A stretch of 33,459 bases of DNA from Desulfobacterales bacterium (GTDB lineage: Bacteria; Desulfobacterota; Desulfobacteria; Desulfobacterales; Desulfosalsimonadaceae): the NCBI GenBank assembly GCA_025453995.1, contig JALOPH010000006.1, forward strand, positions 1 to 33,459, read 5' to 3'. Numbering within the stretch: position 1 is the stretch's first letter; every line of letters begins with the position of its first letter. Below, one piece after another: positions 1-10,189 of this stretch. The position numbers were made by a program, and so were the translations under genes. Under the pieces are notes generated by a model that saw nothing but the letters and a program-made list of their open reading frames with translations, did not search any database and was not told where the DNA came from.

Positions 1-1407
<1,407 letters not shown>

Positions 1408-1424
1408 TTGAAGTTTAATCGCCA

Positions 1425-1458
1425 TTAAAAAAGGGAAAGCCTTATCAGGCTTTCCCTT
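1425..1458 (-). terminator. Rho-independent terminator of the 44-aa peptide gene
   Basis: Perfect 12-bp stem (1431-1442 with 1447-1458) around a 4-nt loop. Read on the minus strand it is followed by six T (1425-1430), the classical intrinsic terminator layout. It lies 23 nt past the stop codon of the small exported peptide. On the plus strand the hairpin follows katG by 23 nt but has no U-tract there, so termination of katG is less certain. Confidence 0.8.
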
Positions 1459-1480
1459 GAACTGATGCATTTAAAACTTG

Positions 1481-1615
1481 TTATTTGTTCACCATGACCC
1501 GTTTGACTTTGCCTTTGCCGATATCGCCGTGATTTTTATCTCCTTCAGCAAAAGCATTGACTGTGATGACGCTGAGGAATGCCGCAATCATCAAAATAAC
1601 TGCAATTTTTTTCAT
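1481..1615 (-). CDS. 44-residue exported peptide with signal sequence, function unknown
   Basis: Short gene of 44 codons starting MKKIAVILMIAAFLSVI. A Lys-Lys n-region, a hydrophobic stretch of about 15 residues and an NAFA|EG motif form a good signal peptidase I site, leaving a mature peptide of about 21 residues that is highly basic and hydrophilic (EGDKNHGDIGKGKVKRVMVN then K). A strong ribosome binding site (AAAGGAG) sits 8 nt before the ATG. The unit has its own sigma-54-like promoter about 130 bp upstream and its own terminator just downstream, which argues strongly that this tiny frame is real. No Cys and no recognisable domain. It lies convergent to katG; whether it takes part in stress responses is not shown by the sequence. 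Function unknown: a signalling, chaperone-like or envelope peptide are all possible. Confidence 0.75.
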   Translation of the reverse strand: MKKIAVILMIAAFLSVITVNAFAEGDKNHGDIGKGKVKRVMVNK

Positions 1616-1744
1616 TTGAACATCTCCTTTTTGTTTTAGAGTATAAAGTGAATGTATTTAACCGGTACTTGTTAATATTAAACTCCATCCAAACAGAAAA
1701 GTTTCGGATTTTTTTAAAACTGAAAATATTTTTTACTTATCATT

Positions 1745-1761
1745 TGCAAAGGTTATGCCAA
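1745..1761 (-). promoter_or_regulatory. Sigma-54 (-24/-12) promoter candidate for the 44-aa peptide
   Basis: On the minus strand the segment reads TTGGCATAACCTTTGCA. It has the invariant GG (1758-1759) and GC (1746-1747) separated by exactly 10 nt, as the TGGCAC-N5-TTGC consensus requires. The predicted transcript start near 1735 gives a 5' UTR of about 120 nt before the peptide ATG. The rest of the 356-bp gap 1616-1971 is AT-rich and holds no other gene that I can support. Confidence 0.6.
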
Positions 1762-1839
1762 GCTTTTTATATGGATTTACAGAGTAATTTTGAGTTTAAA
1801 TCCTTATAAATCAAAAAGTTTAATAGAGATTCAGAAATA

Positions 1840-1852
1840 ATCGCAAAGCGAT
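1840..1852. promoter_or_regulatory. 13-bp dyad, possible enhancer-binding-protein site
   Basis: The perfect dyad ATCGC-AAA-GCGAT lies about 105-117 bp upstream of the predicted sigma-54 transcript start on the minus strand. That is the distance at which bacterial enhancer-binding proteins usually bind. Only one copy is seen, so assignment as a regulator site is inference. Confidence 0.3.
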
Positions 1853-1971
1853 AACGCGTCCGGTTGTAATATCTTGTGTATCGGTGTTCATAAAATAATA
1901 CAGTCGGGGCAAAACACCTTAAAGTCAATTCGATCAACCCATACTTTCTTGGTGAAATGGTAATTTCAGGA

Positions 1972-2319
1972 TTAAAAAGTAATAATTTCGTACCCTTCAA
2001 CAATATACGCTGCCATGGAGGGGTGGCCGGACATGTCTTCGAGCATGCCGAGGCCCTGGTCATTCGCCGCGGATAGCGCGCCCAGTTTGTTCGAGCAGGC
2101 GCGGCAGACGCCATGGATCAAGCCGGCGGATTTTGCTTTTTCCCATAAGGCATGAAGCGGATGGTCCGGTTTTGCAAGCTCGGGGATGAGCTTAACTGCG
2201 GCTCCTTCGATAACGGTTTTCACCATGTATCCTTTTTGATGCATATCCAGGGCGTTTAACAAAACGTGGATAAAGCACATGGGATCTCCGTTAAACACAA
2301 ACAGGGCTTTTTTTGTCAT
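1972..2319 (-). CDS. DsrE/F-like family protein, 115 aa
   Basis: Small cytoplasmic protein with the DsrE-like alpha/beta fold pattern: MTKKALFVFNGD at the N-terminus, VKTVIEGAAVKLI for the second strand and helix, and a HGVCRACSNKLGA motif with Cys72 and Cys75, plus Cys15. DsrE-family proteins handle sulfur or persulfide on cysteines; which partner this one serves cannot be told here. The start at 2319 is chosen because AAAGGAGG sits 8 nt before this ATG, whereas the longer upstream reading (to 2424) has no ribosome site and unrelated sequence. It is divergent from the seleno-peroxiredoxin gene and shares a roughly 200-bp control region with it, so a common redox theme is plausible. Confidence 0.8.
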   Translation of the reverse strand: MTKKALFVFNGDPMCFIHVLLNALDMHQKGYMVKTVIEGAAVKLIPELAKPDHPLHALWEKAKSAGLIHGVCRACSNKLGALSAANDQGLGMLEDMSGHPSMAAYIVEGYEIITF

Positions 2320-2432
2320 TTCGCATCCTCCTTTTGATGAATGGTTTTGTGCGGGCGGCGTCTTTTTTCTGATTGGAATAGCACATCTTTCAGAGGATTG
2401 AAATAATTTATGGCATATGCCCAAAATAAGAA

Positions 2433-2476
2433 TTGAAAAAATGAATCGATTTTTATAATTTGATCTAAAAGATCAA
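2433..2476 (+). promoter_or_regulatory. Promoter with overlapping dyad operator upstream of the seleno-peroxiredoxin
   Basis: TTGAAA (2433-2438) and TATAAT (2454-2459) with a short 15-nt spacer form a sigma-70-like promoter. The dyad TTGATC-N5-GATCAA (2460-2476) begins at the base after the -10 box and would cover the transcript start, a typical repressor position. Spacer length is suboptimal, so the assignment is moderate. The dyad does not match the PerR or Fur consensus closely. Confidence 0.4.
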
Positions 2477-2517
2477 TTGTTCAACGCTTCAACTGAGCCA
2501 ATAAGGAGGTAGCGATT

Positions 2518-3237
2518 ATGGGAGAAGAAATGGAGGTCGGCTGCGCCCGGCCAACCGGAGGACCAGTGGGTGAAAGCGTTCAAGGCGAACCTGTCAAAGA
2601 AGCCACGACAACCAAGGAGACGATACGCATGATACAAGTCGGAAAAAAAGCGCCTGATTTTGTGGCCCCGGCATATCAGCAGGGGAAATTTATTTCAGTC
2701 AAACTTTCCGAATATTTGGGCAAGTGGGTGCTGCTCTGCTTCTACCCCGGCGATTTTACCTTTGTCTGAGCGACCGAACTTTCGGCAGTTGCCGAAAAAT
2801 ATGCGGATTTTCAAAAGCTGGGTGTGGAAATCCTTTCCATGAGCATTGACAGTATTTTTGTGCATAAGATGTGGAACGACAATGAGTTGTCAAAGATGGT
2901 CAAGGGCGGCGTTCCGTTTCCCATGTTGTCGGATGCCGGAGGTCGGGTCGGAAAAATTTTCGGGATATTTGATGAAGATGCAGGCGTTGAAACCCGTGGA
3001 AGGTTTATCATCGATCCTGAGGGCGTGGTCCAGGGGTATGAAGTGTTGACCCCGCCGGTGGGCCGCAACATATCCGAATCCTTCCGGCAGGTTCAGGCGT
3101 TCCAGCATGTTCGCAACAGTAAAGGAAAAGAAGCGACTCCTTCCGGCTGGAAACCCGGCAAACTGACCCTTAAACCGGGACCGGATCTGGTGGGCAAGGT
3201 TTGGGAAGTCTGGAAAACGGACATGGCGTTTGACTAA
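2518..3237 (+). CDS. Selenocysteine-containing peroxiredoxin (AhpC/TSA family), 239 aa with UGA read as Sec84
   Basis: Thiol peroxidase fold reducing H2O2 or organic peroxides in the cytoplasm. The reading frame is continuous across TGA at 2767-2769, which falls exactly at the peroxidatic position: PGDFTFV-U-ATELSA corresponds to the PGDFTFVCPTE motif of 2-Cys peroxiredoxins, with Pro77, Thr81, Sec84 and the conserved Arg in [16 protein letters not shown]-like hairpin follows the TGA. Similar Prx selenoproteins are known in Desulfobacterota. The region where AhpC carries its resolving Cys (EVCPAGWKPG) reads [10 protein letters not shown], with Thr207 instead, and no Cys occurs after Sec84; the only cysteines are Cys9 (VGCARP, in a 37-residue N-terminal extension) and Cys74. 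Start chosen at 2518 because AAGGAGG lies 8 nt upstream. An internal Met38 would give the classical Prx start but lacks a ribosome site. Sec insertion needs SelA/B/C, not in this window. Confidence 0.9.
2767..2797 (+). promoter_or_regulatory. UGA Sec codon and bacterial SECIS-like stem-loop
   Basis: The TGA codon is followed 17 nt later by the apical loop AGTT (2787-2790) of a perfect 7-bp hairpin (2780-2786 with 2791-2797). Published bacterial SECIS features are a stem-loop immediately inside the coding region, an apical loop with G in its first two positions, and a loop roughly 16-37 nt after the UGA. All three are met. The stem is small, so SelB binding is inferred rather than certain. Confidence 0.75.
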
Positions 3238-3297
3238 CCGGTTTTTTTCTTTATCTCTGCCGGGGCTTTGGGCGGCTCGGCGGGCCGGCGAGAGCAG

Positions 3298-3326
3298 AGG
3301 ATGCGTTTATTCAAAAAGCGCATCCT
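3298..3326. terminator. Hairpin between convergent peroxiredoxin and histidine kinase genes
   Basis: 8-bp perfect stem (3298-3305 with 3319-3326), extendable through weak T-A pairs into a 13-nt loop. It lies in the 113-bp gap between two convergent genes, the usual place for a shared terminator. No good U-tract follows on either strand, so function is uncertain. Confidence 0.35.
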
Positions 3327-3350
3327 TGGCGCCGGCATGGTGAAGCAAAA

Positions 3351-5429
3351 TCAAATTTTGTTTTTTTTGTGAAAAATTTCCGCCAGCAAGCGGCCCAATT
3401 CTTCCATGGAAAAAGGCTTGATAAGAACGCCTGACAATCCGAGAGATTCAGATTCGCCAACTATCGGGTCATTGGGATAATTGGCGCAAATCGCAATGGG
3501 AATAACGGGGCTTATTTTTTGCAGGTGTTGAATGGTTTCTTCACCACGAATGCTGAATTTATGGGTCATATCGATTAAAACAGCCTTAACCGGCTGATTC
3601 GACCCGTATGATTTTCGAAATATTTTTATAGCCTCATCGCCTGTGGACGCGGATACAGGGTCATATCCCAGGCGGTGAAGCATTTTTGCAAGCATTCTCC
3701 GCAAAGGTTCTTCGTCATCTAAAACCAGGATTCTCTCACCGTGGCCTGTCCGCTTTCGGGTCAAATCCACTGCATATTGCCTTTCGGGAAGGATGTCTTT
3801 GGCAGAGGAGGCATTTAAATATAGGGTGATGGTGGTGCCGGCGCCGGGTTCGGATTTTACATCCATCATCCCGTCATGTTTATTGATAATCGCTGAAGCC
3901 ACTGAAAGACCGAGTCCCAACCCTTTGAAGATTCCCGTTTCTTTGGTTGAAAAATCCGGTTCAAATATTTTTTCCATATGTTCTTTGGCGATGCCGGGCC
4001 CCCGGTCTTTAATGGATATTTTGACATATTTTCGGGCAGCCATATCCGGATCCGCCTTGTCTTTGCGTTCGATATTTTCGCAATGTACGCGGATATGCCC
4101 CCTGCCACTCATGGCTTCGACCGCGTTTAAGGTCACATTGTGCAGAGCGTGTTTAATCAGCCAAGGATCAATTTCGACAGGCCAGAGATTTTCAGGGATA
4201 TCAAATTCGCACTGAATTTTGAAACCGCGTATAGCCGAGTTCACGGCGTCCCAAACGATTGTATGGAGAAAGGATGAGATTTTGACAGGGTCTCGTCCTC
4301 CTGAAAACAACAGAAGCCTGGAGGCCATCTCCTTGGCCCGCAAGGACGCCTCTCTGGCTTCGGACAGATATTCCAGAGCTTCTGAACCGGCTTCAAGGCT
4401 GTCTTCCATCAAAGAAATGTTTCCCAGGATCAAAGTCAGGATGCTGTTGAAGTCATGGGCGATTCCGCCTGCAAGGCTGCTCATGACCTCGAATTTTTTA
4501 GAACGGAATAAGTTTTTTTGAAGATTCAGTTGATCGGTAATATCTTGACCCACGGCAAGCAGTCCGATGGTTTTGCCGTCATTGTCTTTTAATGGCTTAT
4601 CGTACCATATGATGTCCCGGCGGTTCCCATCCTTTGTCATAATGGTGGAAAGGCTCCCGACGGGAGCTTTGTGATCTTCGGCTTCCTGCGCAAGATCAGT
4701 GATGCTTTTACGCCCGTTTTCCGGGGAGAAGATTTCATTCCAGTTTTTTCCCTGCACTTCTTCCAGCTTGTAACCGGATATCTTTTCCATATAGGGATTT
4801 AAGCGCAGAATGCGGCCATCGGTGTCCATGATGAGCACGATTCCGGGGGCGCTCTTAAACAGGCTTTCAGCGTAATCCCGGCTTTTTCTGAGCCGGTCTT
4901 CAATCTTTTTGCGTTCGGCCACTTCCATTTCAAGAGCCATCTTTTCTTTGTCCAGCTCCTGCATTTTTTTTTCAAGCTTGGTGACCAGGCGTTCACTGTA
5001 TAGTTTGTATACGCCCTTTTCTTCAGGCGGGTCGGCCAGCCCTGTTTTTATTTTTCCTGATTGAACGTTTTTAAGGACTTTTTCAATTGTTTGAAGCAGG
5101 GATTTTTGGTCACAGGGTTTTTTGATGTATGCTTCGGCACCGAACTTTAAGGCTATCTGCTCATCGGTTTCATCAATATAAGTTCCGGTGCAGATAATAA
5201 TCGGGATATGTCTTAACGTTTCGTCTTTTTTGCATGCCTGCGCAAGCTTGTATCCATCCATGACCGGCATCAGGATATCCGACAGAATAAGGTCGAATGC
5301 ATCAGAATGTAGTTTAAGGAGCGCTTCTTCCCCGTTGAGGGCGGACGTCACCTGATATCCTTTTTGTTCAAGAAGGGTTGTCAACAAGGACAAATTGGAA
5401 AAATCATCGTCAACAATGAGGATTTTCAT
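3351..5429 (-). CDS. Hybrid sensor histidine kinase/response regulator (REC-PAS-HisKA-HATPase-REC), 692 aa
   Basis: Soluble hybrid two-component protein without membrane segments. Order: receiver 1 at residues 2-120 (Asp7-Asp9 acidic pocket, phospho-acceptor Asp51 in LSDILMPVMDGY, Lys103-Lys104); a charged coiled coil at about 145-185; PAS at 185-300; HisKA with the H-box GGIAHDFNSIL (His325); HATPase with N-box around Asn435, GPGIAKEHMEKIFEPDFS and GLGLGLSVA; receiver 2 at 566-690 with Asp620 and Lys671. Receiver 2 is divergent: the usual D-x-x-M-P after the acceptor is DMTHKF, so its phosphorylation is less sure. AAAAGGAG precedes the ATG by 10 nt. The LysE-type exporter gene ends 36 nt upstream on the same strand, so the two may be co-transcribed. 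N-terminal receiver plus kinase suggests a phosphorelay intermediate taking input from another kinase; the signal is unknown. Confidence 0.93.
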   Translation of the reverse strand: MKILIVDDDFSNLSLLTTLLEQKGYQVTSALNGEEALLKLHSDAFDLILSDILMPVMDGYKLAQACKKDETLRHIPIIICTGTYIDETDEQIALKFGAEAYIKKPCDQKSLLQTIEKVLKNVQSGKIKTGLADPPEEKGVYKLYSERLVTKLEKKMQELDKEKMALEMEVAERKKIEDRLRKSRDYAESLFKSAPGIVLIMDTDGRILRLNPYMEKISGYKLEEVQGKNWNEIFSPENGRKSITDLAQEAEDHKAPVGSLSTIMTKDGNRRDIIWYDKPLKDNDGKTIGLLAVGQDITDQLNLQKNLFRSKKFEVMSSLAGGIAHDFNSILTLILGNISLMEDSLEAGSEALEYLSEAREASLRAKEMASRLLLFSGGRDPVKISSFLHTIVWDAVNSAIRGFKIQCEFDIPENLWPVEIDPWLIKHALHNVTLNAVEAMSGRGHIRVHCENIERKDKADPDMAARKYVKISIKDRGPGIAKEHMEKIFEPDFSTKETGIFKGLGLGLSVASAIINKHDGMMDVKSEPGAGTTITLYLNASSAKDILPERQYAVDLTRKRTGHGERILVLDDEEPLRRMLAKMLHRLGYDPVSASTGDEAIKIFRKSYGSNQPVKAVLIDMTHKFSIRGEETIQHLQKISPVIPIAICANYPNDPIVGESESLGLSGVLIKPFSMEELGRLLAEIFHKKNKI

Positions 5430-5465
5430 CAGTGATACTCCTTTTGAGAGGCTTCTTCCCAGGTA

Positions 5466-6092
5466 TCACAACGGAGCAGATTCTGTCAGCAATTTTATTC
5501 CATCATAGAATAAGAATCCGGCCAGGATAAGCAGCATAAAACCGAGGCACCGCATTGTAAAAATATAAACTTTGCCGGCCAGAAAAGACCTTGATTTGAC
5601 GACAATGAAGGCGATAACGATTTTGGAACCCACCAGCAAGAAGTAAAAACTGCCGATGAACGCCGCCGCCGCAAAAAGGCTGTGTTCCATGGCCTTCACC
5701 GTTATAGGCGCGCCCACTGTCAGCCAGAACAGATAAGGATGAGGACTTAAAAAATTGACGGCAATCCCTTTTTGAAGCGATCGTTCTGTGACGTTTTCAT
5801 CAGGAATCTTTGCGCCTGTTGAGCGGATGTTCTGACATCCCAGATACAAAACAAAACACCCCCCGATGATTGAAATGCCTCCCAGAGCGGCGTGGAAATG
5901 GGATATTTTGGATAGAATAAACAACGTCAGAATAACGATGGGGATGTCCGTTATCAAGGGCGCAAAGGCAATCTTGATGCCCGCCTTTAAATTGTGCCGA
6001 AGGGTTTCAGAGATGATCAGCGCCAGCAGCGGACCGGGCGAAACGCCGGCGGACAAGCCTAAAATAAAACCTGAGGTCAAAAAAGCGATCAT
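5466..6092 (-). CDS. LysE/RhtB-family amino-acid exporter, 208 aa
   Basis: Inner-membrane protein with about six hydrophobic segments. The N-terminal FILGLSAGVSPGPLLALIISETLRHNLKAGIKIAFAP is characteristic of the LysE/RhtB superfamily (the SPGP element). Length fits the family (about 200-215). Substrate cannot be read from sequence; family members export lysine, threonine, homoserine lactones or other small metabolites. The ribosome site is weak. It precedes the hybrid kinase gene on the same strand (36-nt gap) and diverges from groESL. Confidence 0.85.
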   Translation of the reverse strand: MIAFLTSGFILGLSAGVSPGPLLALIISETLRHNLKAGIKIAFAPLITDIPIVILTLFILSKISHFHAALGGISIIGGCFVLYLGCQNIRSTGAKIPDENVTERSLQKGIAVNFLSPHPYLFWLTVGAPITVKAMEHSLFAAAAFIGSFYFLLVGSKIVIAFIVVKSRSFLAGKVYIFTMRCLGFMLLILAGFLFYDGIKLLTESAPL

Positions 6093-6250
6093 TTTAAAGC
6101 CGAAAATTCCATTTCCTCAAATAAATACTGATGATGAATACGGTTGAATTTCAATTGGTTTTTTAGTATCCGGCATTGGTAAGACAATGCATTATACCTG
6201 CACAAGGATTTGAATCAAGAGATTCTGCTTAGTATATTTATTCAGCCGCC

Positions 6251-6278
6251 TTGACATGAAAGAAAACAGACTTATAAT
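6251..6278 (+). promoter_or_regulatory. Sigma-70 promoter of groESL
   Basis: A perfect -35 TTGACA (6251-6256), 16-nt spacer and perfect -10 TATAAT (6273-6278). The predicted start near 6285 gives a leader of about 195 nt before groES. No CIRCE element (TTAGCACTC-N9-GAGTGCTAA) is visible in 6093-6480, so HrcA control is not supported here. Confidence 0.65.
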
Positions 6279-6320
6279 GTAAATAAATTTTTAAATCGAT
6301 ATAAAATCTCATATAACCAC

Positions 6321-6346
6321 TTTTATTTTATTGAAATAAAATAAAA
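6321..6346. repeat. AT-only inverted repeat in the groESL leader
   Basis: Perfect 12-bp arms (6321-6332 and 6335-6346) with a 2-nt centre, composed only of A and T in the arms, about 40-60 nt after the predicted transcript start. It could be a regulator site or a leader hairpin. It may also be chance in AT-rich DNA, although a 24-base perfect match is long for chance. Confidence 0.45.
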
Positions 6347-6480
6347 ACCATTTCTTTTTTAATAAATTGTCAATTTGTTTTCAGAGTTATCCGGCCATGA
6401 GTTTGATTGGGATGCGGTGGTAAAATAAACCGTTGTCTTAGAAATGTTTAAACTATGTAAGAAGAAAGGGATTAAAAGCA

Positions 6481-6768
6481 ATGAAAATCAGACCATTAAA
6501 CGACAGAATTCTGGTAAAACGAACGGAAGAGGAAACCAAGACCAAAGGCGGCATTATCATTCCGGATACGGCGAAAGAAAAGCCCCAGAAGGGCGAGGTG
6601 ATTGCGGTTGGTCCGGGGAAAATGGGGGATGATGGGAAGCGGATTCCGCTGGATGTGAAAGCAGGTGATAAAGTTTTGTTTTCAAAATATGCCGGGACGG
6701 AGATCAAGGTTGACGGCTTGGAGCAGATATTCATGCGCGAGGACGATATTTTGGGGATCATCGGCTAA
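6481..6768 (+). CDS. groES: Co-chaperonin GroES, 95 aa
   Basis: Heptameric lid of the GroEL chaperonin. Full-length (about 95 residues) with [14 protein letters not shown], the mobile-loop region [24 protein letters not shown], and the C-terminal [31 protein letters not shown] sits upstream of the ATG. First gene of a two-gene operon; groEL starts 38 nt later. Confidence 0.98.
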   Translation: MKIRPLNDRILVKRTEEETKTKGGIIIPDTAKEKPQKGEVIAVGPGKMGDDGKRIPLDVKAGDKVLFSKYAGTEIKVDGLEQIFMREDDILGIIG

Positions 6769-6791
6769 AATTATTCATATATATAAGGTAA

Positions 6792-8447
<1,656 letters not shown>

Positions 8448-8451
8448 TTCA

Positions 8452-8487
8452 TTTTTCCACCTCCTGAAAAATCAGGCGGTGGAAAAA
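8452..8487 (+). terminator. Hairpin after groEL
   Basis: Starts 5 nt after the groEL stop: 10-bp outer stem (8452-8461 with 8478-8487), a T/C internal mismatch, 5-bp inner stem (8463-8467 with 8472-8476) and an AAAA loop. There is no U-tract, so this may protect the mRNA 3' end or act with the next hairpin. Confidence 0.6.
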
Positions 8488-8507
8488 CGATAATCCATTA
8501 AAATTAG

Positions 8508-8539
8508 GCGTTTCGGATTAGACTCCGAAACGCTTTTTT
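8508..8539 (+). terminator. Rho-independent terminator of groESL, overlapping the proA 3' end
   Basis: Perfect 10-bp GC-rich stem (8508-8517 with 8524-8533), 6-nt loop and six T (8534-8539) on the plus strand. The stop codon of the convergent proA gene (8518-8520) lies in the loop, so one arm of the terminator encodes the last residues of ProA (KKRFGV). Confidence 0.85.
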
Positions 8540-9816
8540 ATTTGACGATGGGTGTAAGTTCTCGCGTTTTTGCCGGAATAATCCGCCACGATATGGCCGT
8601 TGCCCACCAGCCGCCATTTGTAGATCAAAAGCCCCTCTAAGCCTACGGGACCACGGGCGTGGATTTTGCTGGTGCTGATCCCCACTTCGGCGCCCAGGCC
8701 GAACCGGAATCCGTCTGAAAACCGGCTGCTGGCGTTTAAAAACACGCAGGCTGAATCCACAAAGTCCATGAACTTGACGCCGTTACTGGCGTCTGATGTC
8801 ACGATCACGTCCGTATGACCTGATCCGTATCGGTTGATATGTTCGATGGCGGCATCGAGACTATCTGCTATTTTAATGGAGATAATCAAATCCAGATATT
8901 CTGTACGCCAATCATCTTCTGTCGCAGGTTTGGCATCGATGATCTTTCCGGTGGCCTCGCACCCCCGGATTTCAACGCCTTTTTCATCCAGGGCGGCTTT
9001 GAGCCGGGGCAGGAGAGCCGCCGCTATATCTTTGTGAACAAGTAAAGTTTCAGCCGCGTTGCACACCGCCACATACTGGGTTTTGCTATCGACCGCAATC
9101 TTGACAGCCATTTCAATGTCTGCCTTGCGGTCGATATATACATGGCAGATGCCGTCCGCATGGCCCAGCACGGGGATGTTGGTGTTGTCCATAATGTATT
9201 TGACAAACTCATTGCTTCCCCGGGGGATGATCAGGTCAATATGATCATCCAGAGAGAGCATGGCCGTGACGTCAGACCGGGCTTCCAGGAGCGTGAGCCA
9301 ACCATCTGGGATTCCGGCGCTGATGCTGGCTTGGTTGATGAGATCAGCCAGGATCCGATTGGTGTGAGCCGCTTCGCTGCCGCCTTTCATAAGCACGGCG
9401 TTGCCGCTTTTCAGGCAGAGGCAGGATATCTGAACCAAAGCATCTGGCCTTGATTCAAACACAATGCCGATCACGCCGATGGGACAGGCGACTTTAAAGA
9501 GTTCAAGGCCCGAATCCAGTTCAATTGCGCTGTGGGTCACACCCACGGGGTCAGGCAGGGCGGTCAGACTTTTTAAGCCGGATATGGCCTCGTCGATTTT
9601 TGCGTCGTCAAATTTTAGCCGCTTGAGCAGCGGCGCGGCCAGGTTTTCTTTTTGAGCGCGTTCCAGATCCGCCATATTGGCGGCCATGATGCCGGATCGG
9701 TTTTCATCCAAAGATCGGGCAACGGCTTCCAATGCTCGATTTTTTAAGTCGCCGCTGATTCCGGCCAGTTGAATGGAGGATTGCTTAGCGTTTTTTGCGG
9801 TAGTTTGAATATCCAT
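8518..9816 (-). CDS. proA: Gamma-glutamyl phosphate reductase (glutamate-5-semialdehyde dehydrogenase), 432 aa
   Basis: Second step of proline synthesis: NADPH-dependent reduction of gamma-glutamyl phosphate to glutamate semialdehyde. Motifs include FESRPDALVQISCLCLKSGNAVLMKGGSEA, IDLIIPRGSNEFVKYIMDNTNIPVLGHADGICHVY, the active-site Cys in KTQYVAVCNAAETLLVH, and GLGAEVGISTSKIHARGPVGLEGL. Start chosen at 9816 (MDIQTTAKNAKQSS), which matches the family length of about 415-435. The longer reading to 10002 runs through a HigA antitoxin relic and is not ProA. The ribosome site is weak (AGAAAG). No proB neighbour is visible. Confidence 0.93.
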   Translation of the reverse strand: MDIQTTAKNAKQSSIQLAGISGDLKNRALEAVARSLDENRSGIMAANMADLERAQKENLAAPLLKRLKFDDAKIDEAISGLKSLTALPDPVGVTHSAIELDSGLELFKVACPIGVIGIVFESRPDALVQISCLCLKSGNAVLMKGGSEAAHTNRILADLINQASISAGIPDGWLTLLEARSDVTAMLSLDDHIDLIIPRGSNEFVKYIMDNTNIPVLGHADGICHVYIDRKADIEMAVKIAVDSKTQYVAVCNAAETLLVHKDIAAALLPRLKAALDEKGVEIRGCEATGKIIDAKPATEDDWRTEYLDLIISIKIADSLDAAIEHINRYGSGHTDVIVTSDASNGVKFMDFVDSACVFLNASSRFSDGFRFGLGAEVGISTSKIHARGPVGLEGLLIYKWRLVGNGHIVADYSGKNARTYTHRQIKKRFGV

Positions 9817-9820
9817 AATA

Positions 9821-10020
9821 TTATCTTTCTGATGCAAATGTATCAATTTTGGACAGCTCGTCCGCCATCCTGTTTTCAACATGCCATAAATCATATGCCT
9901 GCTGCATACGCAGCCATAAGCCCGGCCCGTTGCCGGCAAACTTGCCAATCCGCAGCGCCATCTCGGTGGTATCGGGTGTGTGCTGGCTAAAACCCGGTGC
10001 AACTGCTGACTCGAAATATC
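9821..10020 (-). pseudogene. Relict HigA-type antitoxin (XRE family), frameshifted
   Basis: The last part of a HigA-like antitoxin is clear on the minus strand: TEMALRIGKFAGNGPG, then LWLRMQQAYDLWHVENRM and DELSKIDTFASER followed by a stop at 9821-9823. The upstream part (RRLDISSQQLHRVLAS, HTH-like) lies in another frame, with the shift near 9975-9990, and no start codon or partner toxin is present. It is a decayed antitoxin lying directly in front of proA and ending 5 nt before the proA ATG. Confidence 0.7.
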
Positions 10021-10189
10021 AAGCCGTCTGAAATTCCAGGGACACGAAACAAGCTTAATGCCAAATTATTTCGGCAACATGTCTCAATCTTTGATTTTTA
10101 ATGTTTTTTTTATGATGGCCAAAGAAAGAACCAATTCAATTATTCTAAATTGTTAAAAGTATATATAGAAAATCCAGGGCCATCTTTTT

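Noticed and set aside
1767-2114. 115-codon frame overlapping the DsrE gene
   Set aside because: It is a shadow of the DsrE gene on the same strand, continued into AT-rich intergenic DNA.
2767-2769. Peroxiredoxin as a pseudogene split by a TGA stop
   Set aside because: The frame continues unbroken with a family-like sequence, the TGA sits precisely at the catalytic position and a SECIS-like hairpin follows; selenocysteine explains it better.
6093-6480. CIRCE/HrcA operator upstream of groES
   Set aside because: Searched by eye for TTAGCACTC and its mate; neither is present.
9817-10002. N-terminal extension of ProA in the longest reading
   Set aside because: The sequence overlaps a HigA relic in another frame, has no ProA similarity and exceeds family length; start 9816 is used.
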